Shown here piece after piece: positions 50,969 through 59,726 of a stretch of DNA of 64,000 nt. This stretch comes from Pseudopedobacter sp037968815 (GTDB lineage Bacteria > Bacteroidota > Bacteroidia > Sphingobacteriales > Sphingobacteriaceae). Numbering within the stretch: position 1 is the first letter of the stretch; each line of letters opens with the position of its first letter. The translations under genes and the position numbers were made by a program. The notes under the pieces were generated by a model, which was not told where the DNA came from, searched no databases, and worked only from the letters and a program-made list of their open reading frames with translations. The stretch lies in the NCBI GenBank assembly GCA_037968815.1, contig JBBKWF010000022.1, positions 124,001 through 188,000 of the forward strand, read 5' to 3'.

Positions 50969-51459
50969 TGAAGACTAACGATGAATTTGTGATTGAGCAC
51001 CCAATAGAGTGTGAAGCACCAAACGATCAAATAAAAAAAGAAAGTCTTTTCTCTAATACAAAATACCTGATTTTGGGAGTTTTATTCGGAATTGTTTTTG
51101 TGAAAGCCGAGATTGTATCCTGGTTCAGGATTCAGGAAATGTTTCGTCTTTCATCATTCCACATGTATGGGGTTATCGGTACTGCCATTGTGGTAGGTAT
51201 GATTTCTATTTTTATAATTAAGAGATTCAATATCAAAACTTTAAACGGAGAGAAAGTAGCTTTTCACCCTAAAACTTTTAATAAGGGTCAAATTTACGGA
51301 GGATTAATATTCGGTTTGGGATGGGCAATTACTGGCGCTTGTCCAGGACCATTATTTGCACAGATTGGTAGCGGATTTTTAGCCGTTATTATTACACTTT
51401 TAAGTGCTGTTGCCGGAACTTGGGTTTATGGGAAATTTAGAGATAGTTTGCCACATTGA
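50968..51459 (+). CDS. YeeE/YedE half protein (C-type, DUF6691-like)
   Basis: 163 residues, about four helices, motif LGWAITGACPGPLFAQIGSG with the second conserved Cys. Coupled to the preceding half by a 1-nt overlap. A thiosulfate or related sulfur compound is the likely substrate because of the neighbouring persulfide dioxygenase. Confidence 0.88.
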   Translation: MKTNDEFVIEHPIECEAPNDQIKKESLFSNTKYLILGVLFGIVFVKAEIVSWFRIQEMFRLSSFHMYGVIGTAIVVGMISIFIIKRFNIKTLNGEKVAFHPKTFNKGQIYGGLIFGLGWAITGACPGPLFAQIGSGFLAVIITLLSAVAGTWVYGKFRDSLPH

Positions 51460-51966
51460 TTGTGGTGAACTTTTAAAACAACTTTAATCTACAGAAGTAG
51501 CTATTAAAAAGCTACCAATCCTATTACTATTTATATCGCCCGATATAAATCTGCTAATGCAGGCAAGCTAAATGTTTGCCTGCAAATTGTGCATCTACAA
51601 GTGAAATTTCATATTACGATTAGCAGTCTTACTTCATTTATTCGAACTTTTATAGGTTCGTAAGCCAAGTCTATTGACTTTACTTTTTAGGTTGCGAAAG
51701 CAATGTATAACCTTGAAATATTACCTGTTTTAAAAAACTAGTCAAGGTTTTTAAAACCTCTATTTCTCTTTGTTTTTTAACGATTTCTTTGCATGAATAT
51801 GATAAGTGTAAAAACTTTAGAAAATTCAAATTGTTGATTCGTGTACGCGAACTTATGGTACTTTTATCTAGATTTATACTGTTTTCCTAAATAAAATACT
51901 TTATCATTGTATGATTAAAAAACACTAATTATAATACACTCCATATTATTAATACTGATTTTGCAA
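51460..51966. other. intergenic region with several palindromes
   Basis: 507 bases. It holds GTAGCT/AGCTAC (about 51497-51515), a perfect 22-bp palindrome (51529-51550), a GCAGGCAA hairpin (51559-51583), and an inverted ACCTTGA pair further on. No gene or credible RNA seen. The promoter of the esterase gene should be near its right end. Confidence 0.5.
51529..51550. promoter_or_regulatory. 22-bp near-continuous palindrome
   Basis: Two 10-bp half sites (ATTTATATCG and its exact complement) with a CC spacer. Downstream of the YeeE/YedE operon and 416 nt upstream of the esterase gene. Operator of unknown regulator or terminator-like structure; no T run follows. Confidence 0.5.
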
Positions 51967-53883
51967 ATGAAAAAGTTATTCTATTGTGTATGCAGTTTTA
52001 TCCTATTTAGTACTTCTATCCAAGCTGAAGTCAAACTTCCAAGCTTAGTAAGTAACGGGATGGTCTTGCAAAGGGATCAAAGTATCAAAATTTGGGGTTG
52101 GGCCAATGCGGGTGAGGAGATTAACCTCACTTTTAAGAATCAAAAGTATACTGCAAAAACCGATTCGGACCGTAATTGGGAAATAAAGTTAGATCCACAG
52201 CAAGCGGGAGGTCCGTTTACCATGAAGATCAATAATAAAGAACTGGTAGATATTTGGATTGGTGACGTTTGGCTTTGTTCTGGTCAGTCCAATATGGAGG
52301 CAACTATGGGTCGGTCTAATATCAAAGCAATATATGCAGATGTAATTGCAAATAGCAATTATCCAATGATTAAGCAATTCACTGTAAATAGGGGCATGGC
52401 ATTTATTCCAGTTTCTGATGTTTCAAGTGATCAAGGATGGGTAAGCGCAAATCCAGAAACGGTGCTTTCTTTTTCGGCGGTAGGTTTCTTTTTTGCAAAA
52501 GATTTATACGAAAAATATAAGGTTCCAATCGGGATCATCAACTCAAGTGTAGGTGGTACGCCCGTACAGTCGTGGGTAAATAGTGAATCATTGAAGAGTT
52601 TTCCAGAATATGATCAAATCTCTCAAAGGTTTAAAGATACCGCAGAAGTTGCCCGCACACTAAAAGCTCATCAAATAAAAACTGAAAATTGGAACAAAGC
52701 AATCACAGAAGATGACCTTGGTGTTAATGAAAAGTGGTTTTTAGAAACCGATAATCATGAAGCTAATTGGGATTCAGTAGCTGATATCAATAAGCTAGGA
52801 GAAAAAGTAAACTTCCCAAAATATGGTTCTATGTGGTTTAAAACCGAAATAGATATTCCTGCAAATTTATCAGAAAAAACCGCCATACTTTCTTTAGGAA
52901 GTATGCTTACGCAGGATGAAACTTATATCAACGGTAAGCAAGTAGGAGCAATGAATAGCAGTTATACCGATCGTAATTATGTCATCGCACCTGGGGTGTT
53001 AAGGGCTGGAATTAATAAATTGGTGATTAGGTTAATTAGCCCCACAACAGGCCTCGGGTTTAACCCAAAAAATCTTTATCAAATTAAGTTTGATCAGGAT
53101 TCAATTCCTTTAAATCAAACATGGAAATATAAGTTTGGGGTAGAACTGGAGCAGTTGCCTAAAGGAAATGGATTGTCTTTACATAGCCCTACAGCTTACT
53201 ATTATTCTATGATTGAGCCCATGGCAAATTATAATATCAAAGGGATAGCGTGGTATCAGGGAGAAAGTAACATCCCTAAACCTGAACAATATGAGGAATT
53301 ACTATCTTCATTGATTAAGGTTTGGCGTAAAGATTGGCAACAGCCGGACTTACCTTTTGTATATGTGCAATTGGCAAATTATTCACCTACAGGTGTTGAA
53401 CCCGAGATAAGTAAGTGGGCTTTACTGAGAGAAGCGCAGACAAAGGTTTTAAAAGTACCTCATACAGCTATGGCGGTTATCCATGATATTGGAGAGAAAG
53501 AGGATATTCATCCGGCAAATAAACAAGATGTAGGAAAGCGTTTGGCTTTGGCTGCACAAAAAGTAGCTTATCATGAAGACTTAGTTTATTCTGGACCAAT
53601 GTATCGGTCGATAAAAGTCTCTAAACAAAAAGTTTATGTATCCTTTGACCATGTTGGCTCCGGGTTAAAATGTGTAGGAGCGAAATTAAATCAATTCAGC
53701 ATTTCTGCCGATGGGAAAAACTTTGTTAAAGCAGAAGCTAAAATAGTAGGAAAACGAGTGGTGGTTTGGTCCAAAAATATAGAAAAGCCTGTGGCAGTTC
53801 GTTATGCTTGGGCAGATAGCCCTGACGGTGCAAATCTTTACAATGAGGAAGGTTTACCCGCATCAAGTTTCAAAAGCAATTAA
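51967..53883 (+). CDS. sialate O-acetylesterase with inserted jelly-roll domain (638 aa)
   Basis: 638 residues from the ATG at 51967; a TTG at 51961 is unlikely. Signal peptide MKKLFYCVCSFILFSTSIQA, SGNH motifs GDVWLCSGQSNMEA and IKGIAWYQGESN, and a Gly/His end DIGEKEDIHPANK. Between the two motifs lies an extra beta-rich region (about residues 245-375, with KTEIDIPANLSEKTAILSLGS ... DETYING) like a galactose-binding domain. Periplasmic deacetylation of plant polysaccharide. Followed 26 nt on by the GH52-like gene, so an operon. Confidence 0.9.
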   Translation: MKKLFYCVCSFILFSTSIQAEVKLPSLVSNGMVLQRDQSIKIWGWANAGEEINLTFKNQKYTAKTDSDRNWEIKLDPQQAGGPFTMKINNKELVDIWIGDVWLCSGQSNMEATMGRSNIKAIYADVIANSNYPMIKQFTVNRGMAFIPVSDVSSDQGWVSANPETVLSFSAVGFFFAKDLYEKYKVPIGIINSSVGGTPVQSWVNSESLKSFPEYDQISQRFKDTAEVARTLKAHQIKTENWNKAITEDDLGVNEKWFLETDNHEANWDSVADINKLGEKVNFPKYGSMWFKTEIDIPANLSEKTAILSLGSMLTQDETYINGKQVGAMNSSYTDRNYVIAPGVLRAGINKLVIRLISPTTGLGFNPKNLYQIKFDQDSIPLNQTWKYKFGVELEQLPKGNGLSLHSPTAYYYSMIEPMANYNIKGIAWYQGESNIPKPEQYEELLSSLIKVWRKDWQQPDLPFVYVQLANYSPTGVEPEISKWALLREAQTKVLKVPHTAMAVIHDIGEKEDIHPANKQDVGKRLALAAQKVAYHEDLVYSGPMYRSIKVSKQKVYVSFDHVGSGLKCVGAKLNQFSISADGKNFVKAEAKIVGKRVVVWSKNIEKPVAVRYAWADSPDGANLYNEEGLPASSFKSN

Positions 53884-53909
53884 TCATTTATAAATCTTAA
53901 AATTTCAAA

Positions 53910-56111
53910 ATGAATTTTCAAAAAACACTTTTCACCTTCTTATTGCTAGGTTTTTCGTTAAGCTTAACAGCGCAGAACTTCAAGGTTAACGAAAGCTTAA
54001 TTGCTACTACACTTACCGATAGTACAAATTTCTCCTTGCTCAATTCGCGTTTAGGCGGGCGGTTTACTTTTTCATTATTAAATGAGAAACAAAGCATGCA
54101 AACGGGTAGTTTGGGTTTTGATATGGACGAGCAAACGGGCTTGTTAATTGGTGTGGAAATAGATAATAAACTGTATTGTTTTAGAACCACGAAGTTGCCA
54201 AGAAACGCTACTTACTTAACTAATCAGCAATTAAAGTTTGGACCGACTTCAATGGAAATTACCGGTGAAACTCCAGAAGGTATTCAAGTTAACTTTACTT
54301 TGATTTCTTCTTTTACACCTTCAAAGGATTTAGCAGATACTTCCGCAATTAAAACACAAATATTTCCTGGTTTTTACTTACAAGTGAATGTGCTTAATAA
54401 AAGTAATAAAAGCACAATGGGTAAACTTAAAGTTGCATTGGCTAAAACTCCTGTAAAAAGTTTCAACTATATGGCGCTAGAGCCAACTAAGCCAGATAAT
54501 GTAAGCCAAACTATTTTATTTAGAGACATTGCGGATAAAGATATTAAGCTTGCCTTAACAGCGATTGAGACTCCTGCAAAAGGTGTTTTTACTGCAGATG
54601 GTTTTGGCGGTTTATATTACGATTTCAGTTTAGCGCCGAAAGCTAAAAAAGAATTTATCCAAGTTTACGCTACACATAACGACAGTACGGTAATTGAAGA
54701 CAGGCGCATTAACCACAATCTTAAATATTACTATACTAAATACTGGAAAAATATTGATGAGGTTTTAAAATATGCCACCGAAAACTTCGAACAAAACATC
54801 AGCCTTACGCAAAAGTTTGAAAACAGCTTAATGGACGGTAATTTAACACAACAAGAAAAATGGGTGTTGGCTTTGTCTTTTCATACTGATTTAGCGAATT
54901 CTTTTTTCCTTATTGATGAAAATAAAGAACCTAGATTTTACCTTTCCGAAGGTAGGTTTAAACATTTAAGTACTGTAGATGTAGCGCATGAAACAGAAGT
55001 TAGTGCGATTTTTAGTCCTTGGCGCTTAAAGCTTCAATTGGCACAATGGACTCATTATATCGCTAGGGCAGAACTTACCGTTGCTGCTAATCCAGTTCAA
55101 AATAAGCCTAGCTACCAACAAGGGATGACCGCTGCAGAGTATGGCCCATATTTATACCATGATGTTGGTGATTTACCTTTTGTAAGCGAAACTGCAAATT
55201 ATGATTACGGCCCACACATGGCTGTAGAAGAGAACACTTCCTTTGTACTGCTTCTTTATTACTATTGGAAAATAAGTGGCGATGATGCTTTCGTGAAGTC
55301 AATGTTAGGTACAGTAGATGTGTTGATGCAGTCTGTTGTGAATAGAGATACTAATGGAAATGGAATTGCCGATAAAGCTTATGGTTGGACAACCTACGAT
55401 GCAAATGAAGCATTAAAGCTGTCGCCAGATAATACCTTTTTAGGAGCGAAGCAGTTTAGTGCATACGCCGTAGCTGCCGAGATGTTTAGAGCCTTGGCTA
55501 ATAAAGAAAAAGCTAAAGGGATAGATGCTACAAAAACGGGAGTAGTTGATGGAGAAGGCGTTGGTTTTAAAAGAGCAGGAATAGCTGTAAATAATGAAGG
55601 TTTACGTATCAAGCAAGCTTTACGTTATGAAAAGGAAGCGAATCTGATACTTTCTACCTTGAAAAACGCACAAAAGAAATACGGCTTTATTCCTGTGAGT
55701 TTAGATGAAAATTTCCCTAAATGGGATCAACGTTCGGTGGTAATTGGCGAAGGCTTATTTTTACCTGGATTAGTTGGCTCTAAGTCACCATTGTTGAAAC
55801 AACTTGCTGAGGTATTAAAGAAAGATTACGCCACTACTTATGCTCAAAGCATTACCGATTACGGCATTAAATTAACTACGCAAGAAGGAACGACTTGGTT
55901 TAGTAAAACTATTGTTGCCGATGTGGTAGCCATGCAATGGTATGGTATTAAACATTCAACAGCTCCTTATGTTTACGAGTGGAATAAGAACAGTCCTTAT
56001 GCTTACAACGATGGTTTATTGAAAAAGGATGATGTTTGGATTGGTTACTGGTACCCACGTGGGATATCCATATTAGGTTATTGGCTGTTACAAAATCCGA
56101 TTAAGAATTAA
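53910..56111 (+). CDS. GH52-like glycoside hydrolase (beta-xylosidase-type) of 733 aa
   Basis: 733 residues with signal peptide (TLFTFLLLGFSLSLTAQ). The segment YLSEGRFKHLSTVDVAHETEV corresponds to the GH52 nucleophile region (EGEYRMMNTFDL) giving E347, and GWTTYDANEAL corresponds to the acid/base region (TTYDSLD) giving D497, spacing 150 against about 160 in the Geobacillus enzyme. An (alpha/alpha)6-type helical pattern fits the C-terminal half. Family members are beta-xylosidases. The alignment was made from memory and should be tested. Operon with the acetylesterase, which supports acetylated xylan as substrate. Confidence 0.55.
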   Translation: MNFQKTLFTFLLLGFSLSLTAQNFKVNESLIATTLTDSTNFSLLNSRLGGRFTFSLLNEKQSMQTGSLGFDMDEQTGLLIGVEIDNKLYCFRTTKLPRNATYLTNQQLKFGPTSMEITGETPEGIQVNFTLISSFTPSKDLADTSAIKTQIFPGFYLQVNVLNKSNKSTMGKLKVALAKTPVKSFNYMALEPTKPDNVSQTILFRDIADKDIKLALTAIETPAKGVFTADGFGGLYYDFSLAPKAKKEFIQVYATHNDSTVIEDRRINHNLKYYYTKYWKNIDEVLKYATENFEQNISLTQKFENSLMDGNLTQQEKWVLALSFHTDLANSFFLIDENKEPRFYLSEGRFKHLSTVDVAHETEVSAIFSPWRLKLQLAQWTHYIARAELTVAANPVQNKPSYQQGMTAAEYGPYLYHDVGDLPFVSETANYDYGPHMAVEENTSFVLLLYYYWKISGDDAFVKSMLGTVDVLMQSVVNRDTNGNGIADKAYGWTTYDANEALKLSPDNTFLGAKQFSAYAVAAEMFRALANKEKAKGIDATKTGVVDGEGVGFKRAGIAVNNEGLRIKQALRYEKEANLILSTLKNAQKKYGFIPVSLDENFPKWDQRSVVIGEGLFLPGLVGSKSPLLKQLAEVLKKDYATTYAQSITDYGIKLTTQEGTTWFSKTIVADVVAMQWYGIKHSTAPYVYEWNKNSPYAYNDGLLKKDDVWIGYWYPRGISILGYWLLQNPIKN

Positions 56112-56249
56112 AGCGGAAAGCTAAAGGCGCAATGCTTAAGGCTGTCGCATGTTATTAGTAGGGTTTCTCTTTTGGAGTAAATTAAGAATAACCCAGCTCA
56201 GTGAACGCTGTAAAAAAATTGGTAACTCAGCGGTTAATTAAAAAATAAA

Positions 56250-56319
56250 AACCACGGAGTACACAAAGTACACGGAGCTAAATGGTAATTAGCCACCCAA
56301 CTCCGTGACCTCCGTGGTT
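56250..56319. repeat. CCACGGAG-arm inverted repeat
   Basis: AACCACGGAG at 56250-56259 and its complement CTCCGTGGTT at 56310-56319, with further CACGGAG copies inside. A dispersed intergenic element in related genomes is possible but not tested. Confidence 0.55.
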
Positions 56320-56389
56320 AAAAATAAAGCCCAGTCCTCGGTCTGTGTCCTTACCAATGCTATTATTTAAGTGGGTTTTTTCTACTTGT

Positions 56390-56483
56390 CGTCATTTCGA
56401 GGAACGAGAAATCTCACCAGCAAGGTCTGTTCATAGCATTTAGCACCTATTTGTGAGATGTTTCACTATCGTTCAACATGACG
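56390..56483. repeat. inverted repeat, family 2, copy 2
   Basis: Ends CGTCATTTCGAGGAACGAGA (56390) and the complement ending at 56483, similar to the element at 50278-50369. About 94 bp. Confidence 0.7.
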
Positions 56484-56510
56484 AAACGTAGAGAAAAATA
56501 TTCCATGTCC

Positions 56511-56543
56511 AAGCAGGGTTTCTCTTTCTGAGAACCCTGCTTT
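56511..56543. terminator. terminator between convergent genes
   Basis: AAGCAGGGTT (56511) pairs with AACCCTGCTT (56533 region), followed by TTTATTATTT; shared by the GH52-like gene and the TIM barrel gene. Confidence 0.7.
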
Positions 56544-56560
56544 ATTATTTAGAACGCACT

Positions 56561-57379
56561 CTACAAATCTGAATACCTCTTTTCTAGAAAGTTTTTCATA
56601 AACAAATTAGCTTCCCACAAATCACTGACATCTTCTTGGCTAAATGGCAACTGCGACATGTATGGAAAAGGTCCAAACTCACAGGTAACGGTTAGCGTTT
56701 GAGTTCCTAAAGTGCGGTGACGGTTTACAATGGCGTCCCACCATTCACAATGAAAGTCAAGTGCTTCTTTCCATTCGGGAGCGGCGGGGTTGTTGACTTG
56801 TGGTCCTCCAGGGAAACCAATGCGGGCATGGAAATGGTCCGTACGGGTGATTGCCAGGTCTAAACTTTTTTGTTGATCTTGCAAGTAAGATTCGGAAACA
56901 CAGCACCAATGAGAGAAATCTGCAGTAATCCTTAACTCAGGATGTTTTGTTAGAAATTCAGCGGTATAAGCAGCGCAAAAACTGAATTTTCCACGGTGTG
57001 TTTCATGTAAAATGGTAACACCAGTTTCTTTACTTATTTCTCCAGCTAATGCTATCAGTTTACTGTTCTCATCGAAAGTAAAATAATCTTTACCTGTTTG
57101 TGAATTGATAAAAAGCGGTTTGGCAGTAGCTAAAGCATTTAAACGAGTTTCAAATTCTGGATAATAATCCTCAAAGTTTGAAGCTGCAGTTTCAAAATGT
57201 TGCCCAATCCAAGTTAATCCGTTCTTATTTAATTCATCAAACATTTCAGTTTGCTCTTCCGCAAGCATCGGTAAATTTGCTTCCACTCCCGTATAGCCTG
57301 CGTTTTTCGCTTTTAAAGCAAAATCAGCCCATGATAAATGCCTGTTTCCCCACCTAGGGATAAAAAAATTGATTTCCAT
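56561..57379 (-). CDS. sugar phosphate isomerase/epimerase-like TIM barrel
   Basis: 272 residues, xylose isomerase-like TIM barrel (AP endonuclease 2 fold). Recognisable: GYTGVEANLPM, TGVTILHETHRGKFSF with Glu/His, ITADFSHWCCVSESYL with Asp/His, RIGFPGGPQVNNPAAPEWKEALDF, TVTCEFGPFPYMS with Glu. These form the metal site of this family. A cytoplasmic isomerase or epimerase of a sugar or uronic acid. Divergent from the GH52-like region and close to the AraC gene on the same strand. Confidence 0.85.
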   Translation of the reverse strand: MEINFFIPRWGNRHLSWADFALKAKNAGYTGVEANLPMLAEEQTEMFDELNKNGLTWIGQHFETAASNFEDYYPEFETRLNALATAKPLFINSQTGKDYFTFDENSKLIALAGEISKETGVTILHETHRGKFSFCAAYTAEFLTKHPELRITADFSHWCCVSESYLQDQQKSLDLAITRTDHFHARIGFPGGPQVNNPAAPEWKEALDFHCEWWDAIVNRHRTLGTQTLTVTCEFGPFPYMSQLPFSQEDVSDLWEANLFMKNFLEKRYSDL

Positions 57380-57418
57380 TGTTTGATATAGTGGTCTATA
57401 ATTGTTTAATGTTATAAA

Positions 57419-57446
57419 TTTCCGCTTTCCGCTTTCCGCTTTCCGC
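57419..57446. repeat. TTTCCGC microsatellite, four copies
   Basis: Four exact copies of TTTCCGC between the AraC gene stop (57448) and the TIM barrel gene start (57379), on the sense strand reading GCGGAAA. A slipped-strand site; copy number could vary. Confidence 0.8.
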
Positions 57447-57447
57447 T

Positions 57448-58317
57448 TTAATTATGCTTGATGTATTGTGATTGGTAAGCTTTTGGGGTTATGCCATTCA
57501 TCCGTTTGAACAAACGGTTAAAATAGGAAGGGTTGTTAAATCCCGATTGAAAGGAAACCTCTGCAATGGTTAAATCTCCTTTTAATAAAAGTCCGGCGGC
57601 GTTTCCTAACCTAATTTCATTCATAAAATCTTTAAAAGTTTTTCCGGTTTTTTTTTTGAAATACCTGCAAAATGCAGCGGTGTTCATATTACATTTTTGG
57701 GCAATGTCTTTTACACTTAAATCATCTTTAAAATTGCTTAAAACATAACTATAAACACGATCTATTTTTTCTATATCGTTACTTTTGTATTGATGCGCAT
57801 AACCTATACTACATAAATAATTGTATTTTTTTTCAGTCGCAATGCTCAGCAATATCTCGGTTAAGCTGATGATTTTCTGGGATTCGTTGAGCTTTAAAAA
57901 GCCGACTAATTTTTGTTGTAGATCCAAATGATCGGCACTTATTGCAATACCTCTTTTGGCATTATTCAGTAAATCCAATACCGGTTTCATCGGGGGGATT
58001 TTTAAAAAATCACTCCCTGCATAATCTTGGTTAAACCTAATGATGATAGCTTCTGCTGCATTTTCTGTGTTATTTAAATAGTAGCTTTCGTCGTTGTGCC
58101 AATAATGTGGCAAACGAGAACCCATTAAAGTGATTTCGCCGGGTTTAAATTCAGAAATATGATCACCAATAAATTTGGTGCCCTCACTTTTAAGTACAAA
58201 AGTGATTTCTAACTCATCATGAAAATGCCAAGGATTACCAAAATAGCTTACCTCTTCTCTTCTAGCGTCGATATGGAATTTACTATAAGCCGGAACTTTA
58301 AGGTGAAGTGGTTTCAT
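57448..58317 (-). CDS. AraC family regulator with cupin N-terminus
   Basis: 289 residues. N-terminal cupin-like (HFHDELEITFVLKSEGTKFIGDHISEFKPGEITLMG), C-terminal two HTH motifs (LSVKDIAQKCNMNTAAFCRYFKKKTGKTFKDFMNEIRLG and TIAEVSFQSGFNNPSYFNRLFKRMNG). Responds to a sugar and likely controls the divergent MFS transporter gene or the same-strand TIM barrel gene, separated by a 7-bp repeat tract. Confidence 0.9.
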   Translation of the reverse strand: MKPLHLKVPAYSKFHIDARREEVSYFGNPWHFHDELEITFVLKSEGTKFIGDHISEFKPGEITLMGSRLPHYWHNDESYYLNNTENAAEAIIIRFNQDYAGSDFLKIPPMKPVLDLLNNAKRGIAISADHLDLQQKLVGFLKLNESQKIISLTEILLSIATEKKYNYLCSIGYAHQYKSNDIEKIDRVYSYVLSNFKDDLSVKDIAQKCNMNTAAFCRYFKKKTGKTFKDFMNEIRLGNAAGLLLKGDLTIAEVSFQSGFNNPSYFNRLFKRMNGITPKAYQSQYIKHN

Positions 58318-58481
58318 TGCACAAAAATTAACCTTTTTTTTGATTAATTCATATTGAAAGCAAATTTTGTTTTATAAAGAGCAAAATTTGGGTTAAGAGC
58401 TCAGAAATTTTACGCTTAGTTTCGTTTAACCAATTAACCCGAATCTAATAAGAATTAGATTTCGATTTTTAAACGAACAAT

Positions 58482-59726
58482 ATGAAAATGTCTTACGGAT
58501 GGAAAATTTGTATCCTCCTATTTTTTAGTACGACCATCAATTATTTGGATAGGCATGTATTCAGTATTCTGGCTCCTGAGCTACAAAAACTGTATAAATG
58601 GGACGAGGTAGAGTACAGTTATATTGTGACTTCTTTTCAGGTTTCTTATGGATTAGGAGTGGTGTTAACAGGAAAACTACTCGACAGATTTGGTACCAAG
58701 TGGATATTTGGAATAGGAGTAGCCTTATGGAGTGCAGCCGGTATGGCTCATGCTTTTGCCCGAGGCGCAGTTGGCTTTGGTTTAGCCCGGTTTAGTTTGG
58801 GTTTAGGAGAGTCGGTTAACTTTCCAGCCAGTGTTAAAACCGTGGCAGAATTATTTCCTCCTTCTCAAAGAGCATTTGCAACAGGTTTTTTTAATGCAGG
58901 TTCAAATATTGGAGCAATAGCCGCTCCCTTATTAATTCCTTTTATAGCCTATAACTATGGCTGGCAATGGGCATTTATTTTAACAGGAGCTTTAGGCTTT
59001 ATCTGGTTGTTTTTTTGGTTTACAACCTATAAAAAGCCTGAGAAAAAAGTTGTTGAAACTGATATTTCTTTGCCTTTACCGTCAATGAAAAGTTGGAAGA
59101 GCGTGGTCTTAAAGAAAGAAGTCTTAACCATTTGCTTGGTGAGGTTTATTTCTGACCCTACTTGGTGGTTTTTATTGTATTGGTTGCCTAAATTTTTAAA
59201 TGAAACCAAAGGGGTTAGCACAGCATCTTTAGGATGGCCATTGGTCGCCGTTTACATTCTTGCAGATGTCGGGAGTTTAACCGGAGGAGCTTATTCTTCC
59301 TTCCTCATTAAAAAAGGGAAAGGTGTTTATGCCTCAAGAAAGCAAGCTTTATTAGTTTGTGCTTTAATTGCATTGGTGCTTTGTGGAGTTGGCTTCACTG
59401 ATGATTTATGGATTGCCGTATTATTAATTGGTTTAGGCGCTGCTGCACATTGCGGTTGGACAGCCAATATATTCGCAACCATTACCGATGTTTTTCCTTC
59501 AGAAGAAGTAGGAACGGTAATGGGGGTGGCCACATTATCCGCAGTAAGCGGAGGAATTGTATTGTCACTTTTAACAGGTAGAATTTTAGAATTTACAGGT
59601 GGATATGGTGGCATATTCATGATGATAGGCTTTACATACCTCATTGGCTATATCTTATTAACTCGTTTAATTCCAGAAATAAAAGTAAATCAAACAACAA
59701 CAGAAACAACTGAAAATGGACTATAA
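58482..59726 (+). CDS. MFS transporter, hexuronate/ACS-type
   Basis: 414 residues, 12 helices. N-terminal motif TINYLDRHVFSILAP and GLGESVNFPASVKTVAELFP are the signatures of the anion:cation symporter (ExuT/GudP-like) family. Likely uptake of a hexuronate or related plant acid. It overlaps the following PhyH gene by 11 nt, so they are co-transcribed and share a substrate. Confidence 0.88.
   Translation: MKMSYGWKICILLFFSTTINYLDRHVFSILAPELQKLYKWDEVEYSYIVTSFQVSYGLGVVLTGKLLDRFGTKWIFGIGVALWSAAGMAHAFARGAVGFGLARFSLGLGESVNFPASVKTVAELFPPSQRAFATGFFNAGSNIGAIAAPLLIPFIAYNYGWQWAFILTGALGFIWLFFWFTTYKKPEKKVVETDISLPLPSMKSWKSVVLKKEVLTICLVRFISDPTWWFLLYWLPKFLNETKGVSTASLGWPLVAVYILADVGSLTGGAYSSFLIKKGKGVYASRKQALLVCALIALVLCGVGFTDDLWIAVLLIGLGAAAHCGWTANIFATITDVFPSEEVGTVMGVATLSAVSGGIVLSLLTGRILEFTGGYGGIFMMIGFTYLIGYILLTRLIPEIKVNQTTTETTENGL

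Larger units (their letters stand above)
56112..56560. other. intergenic region between convergent genes, filled with repeats
   Basis: 449 bases. Contains an inverted repeat with CCACGGAG arms (56250-56319), an inverted repeat of family 2 (56390-56483), and a terminator (56511-56543). No gene seen. Confidence 0.6.
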
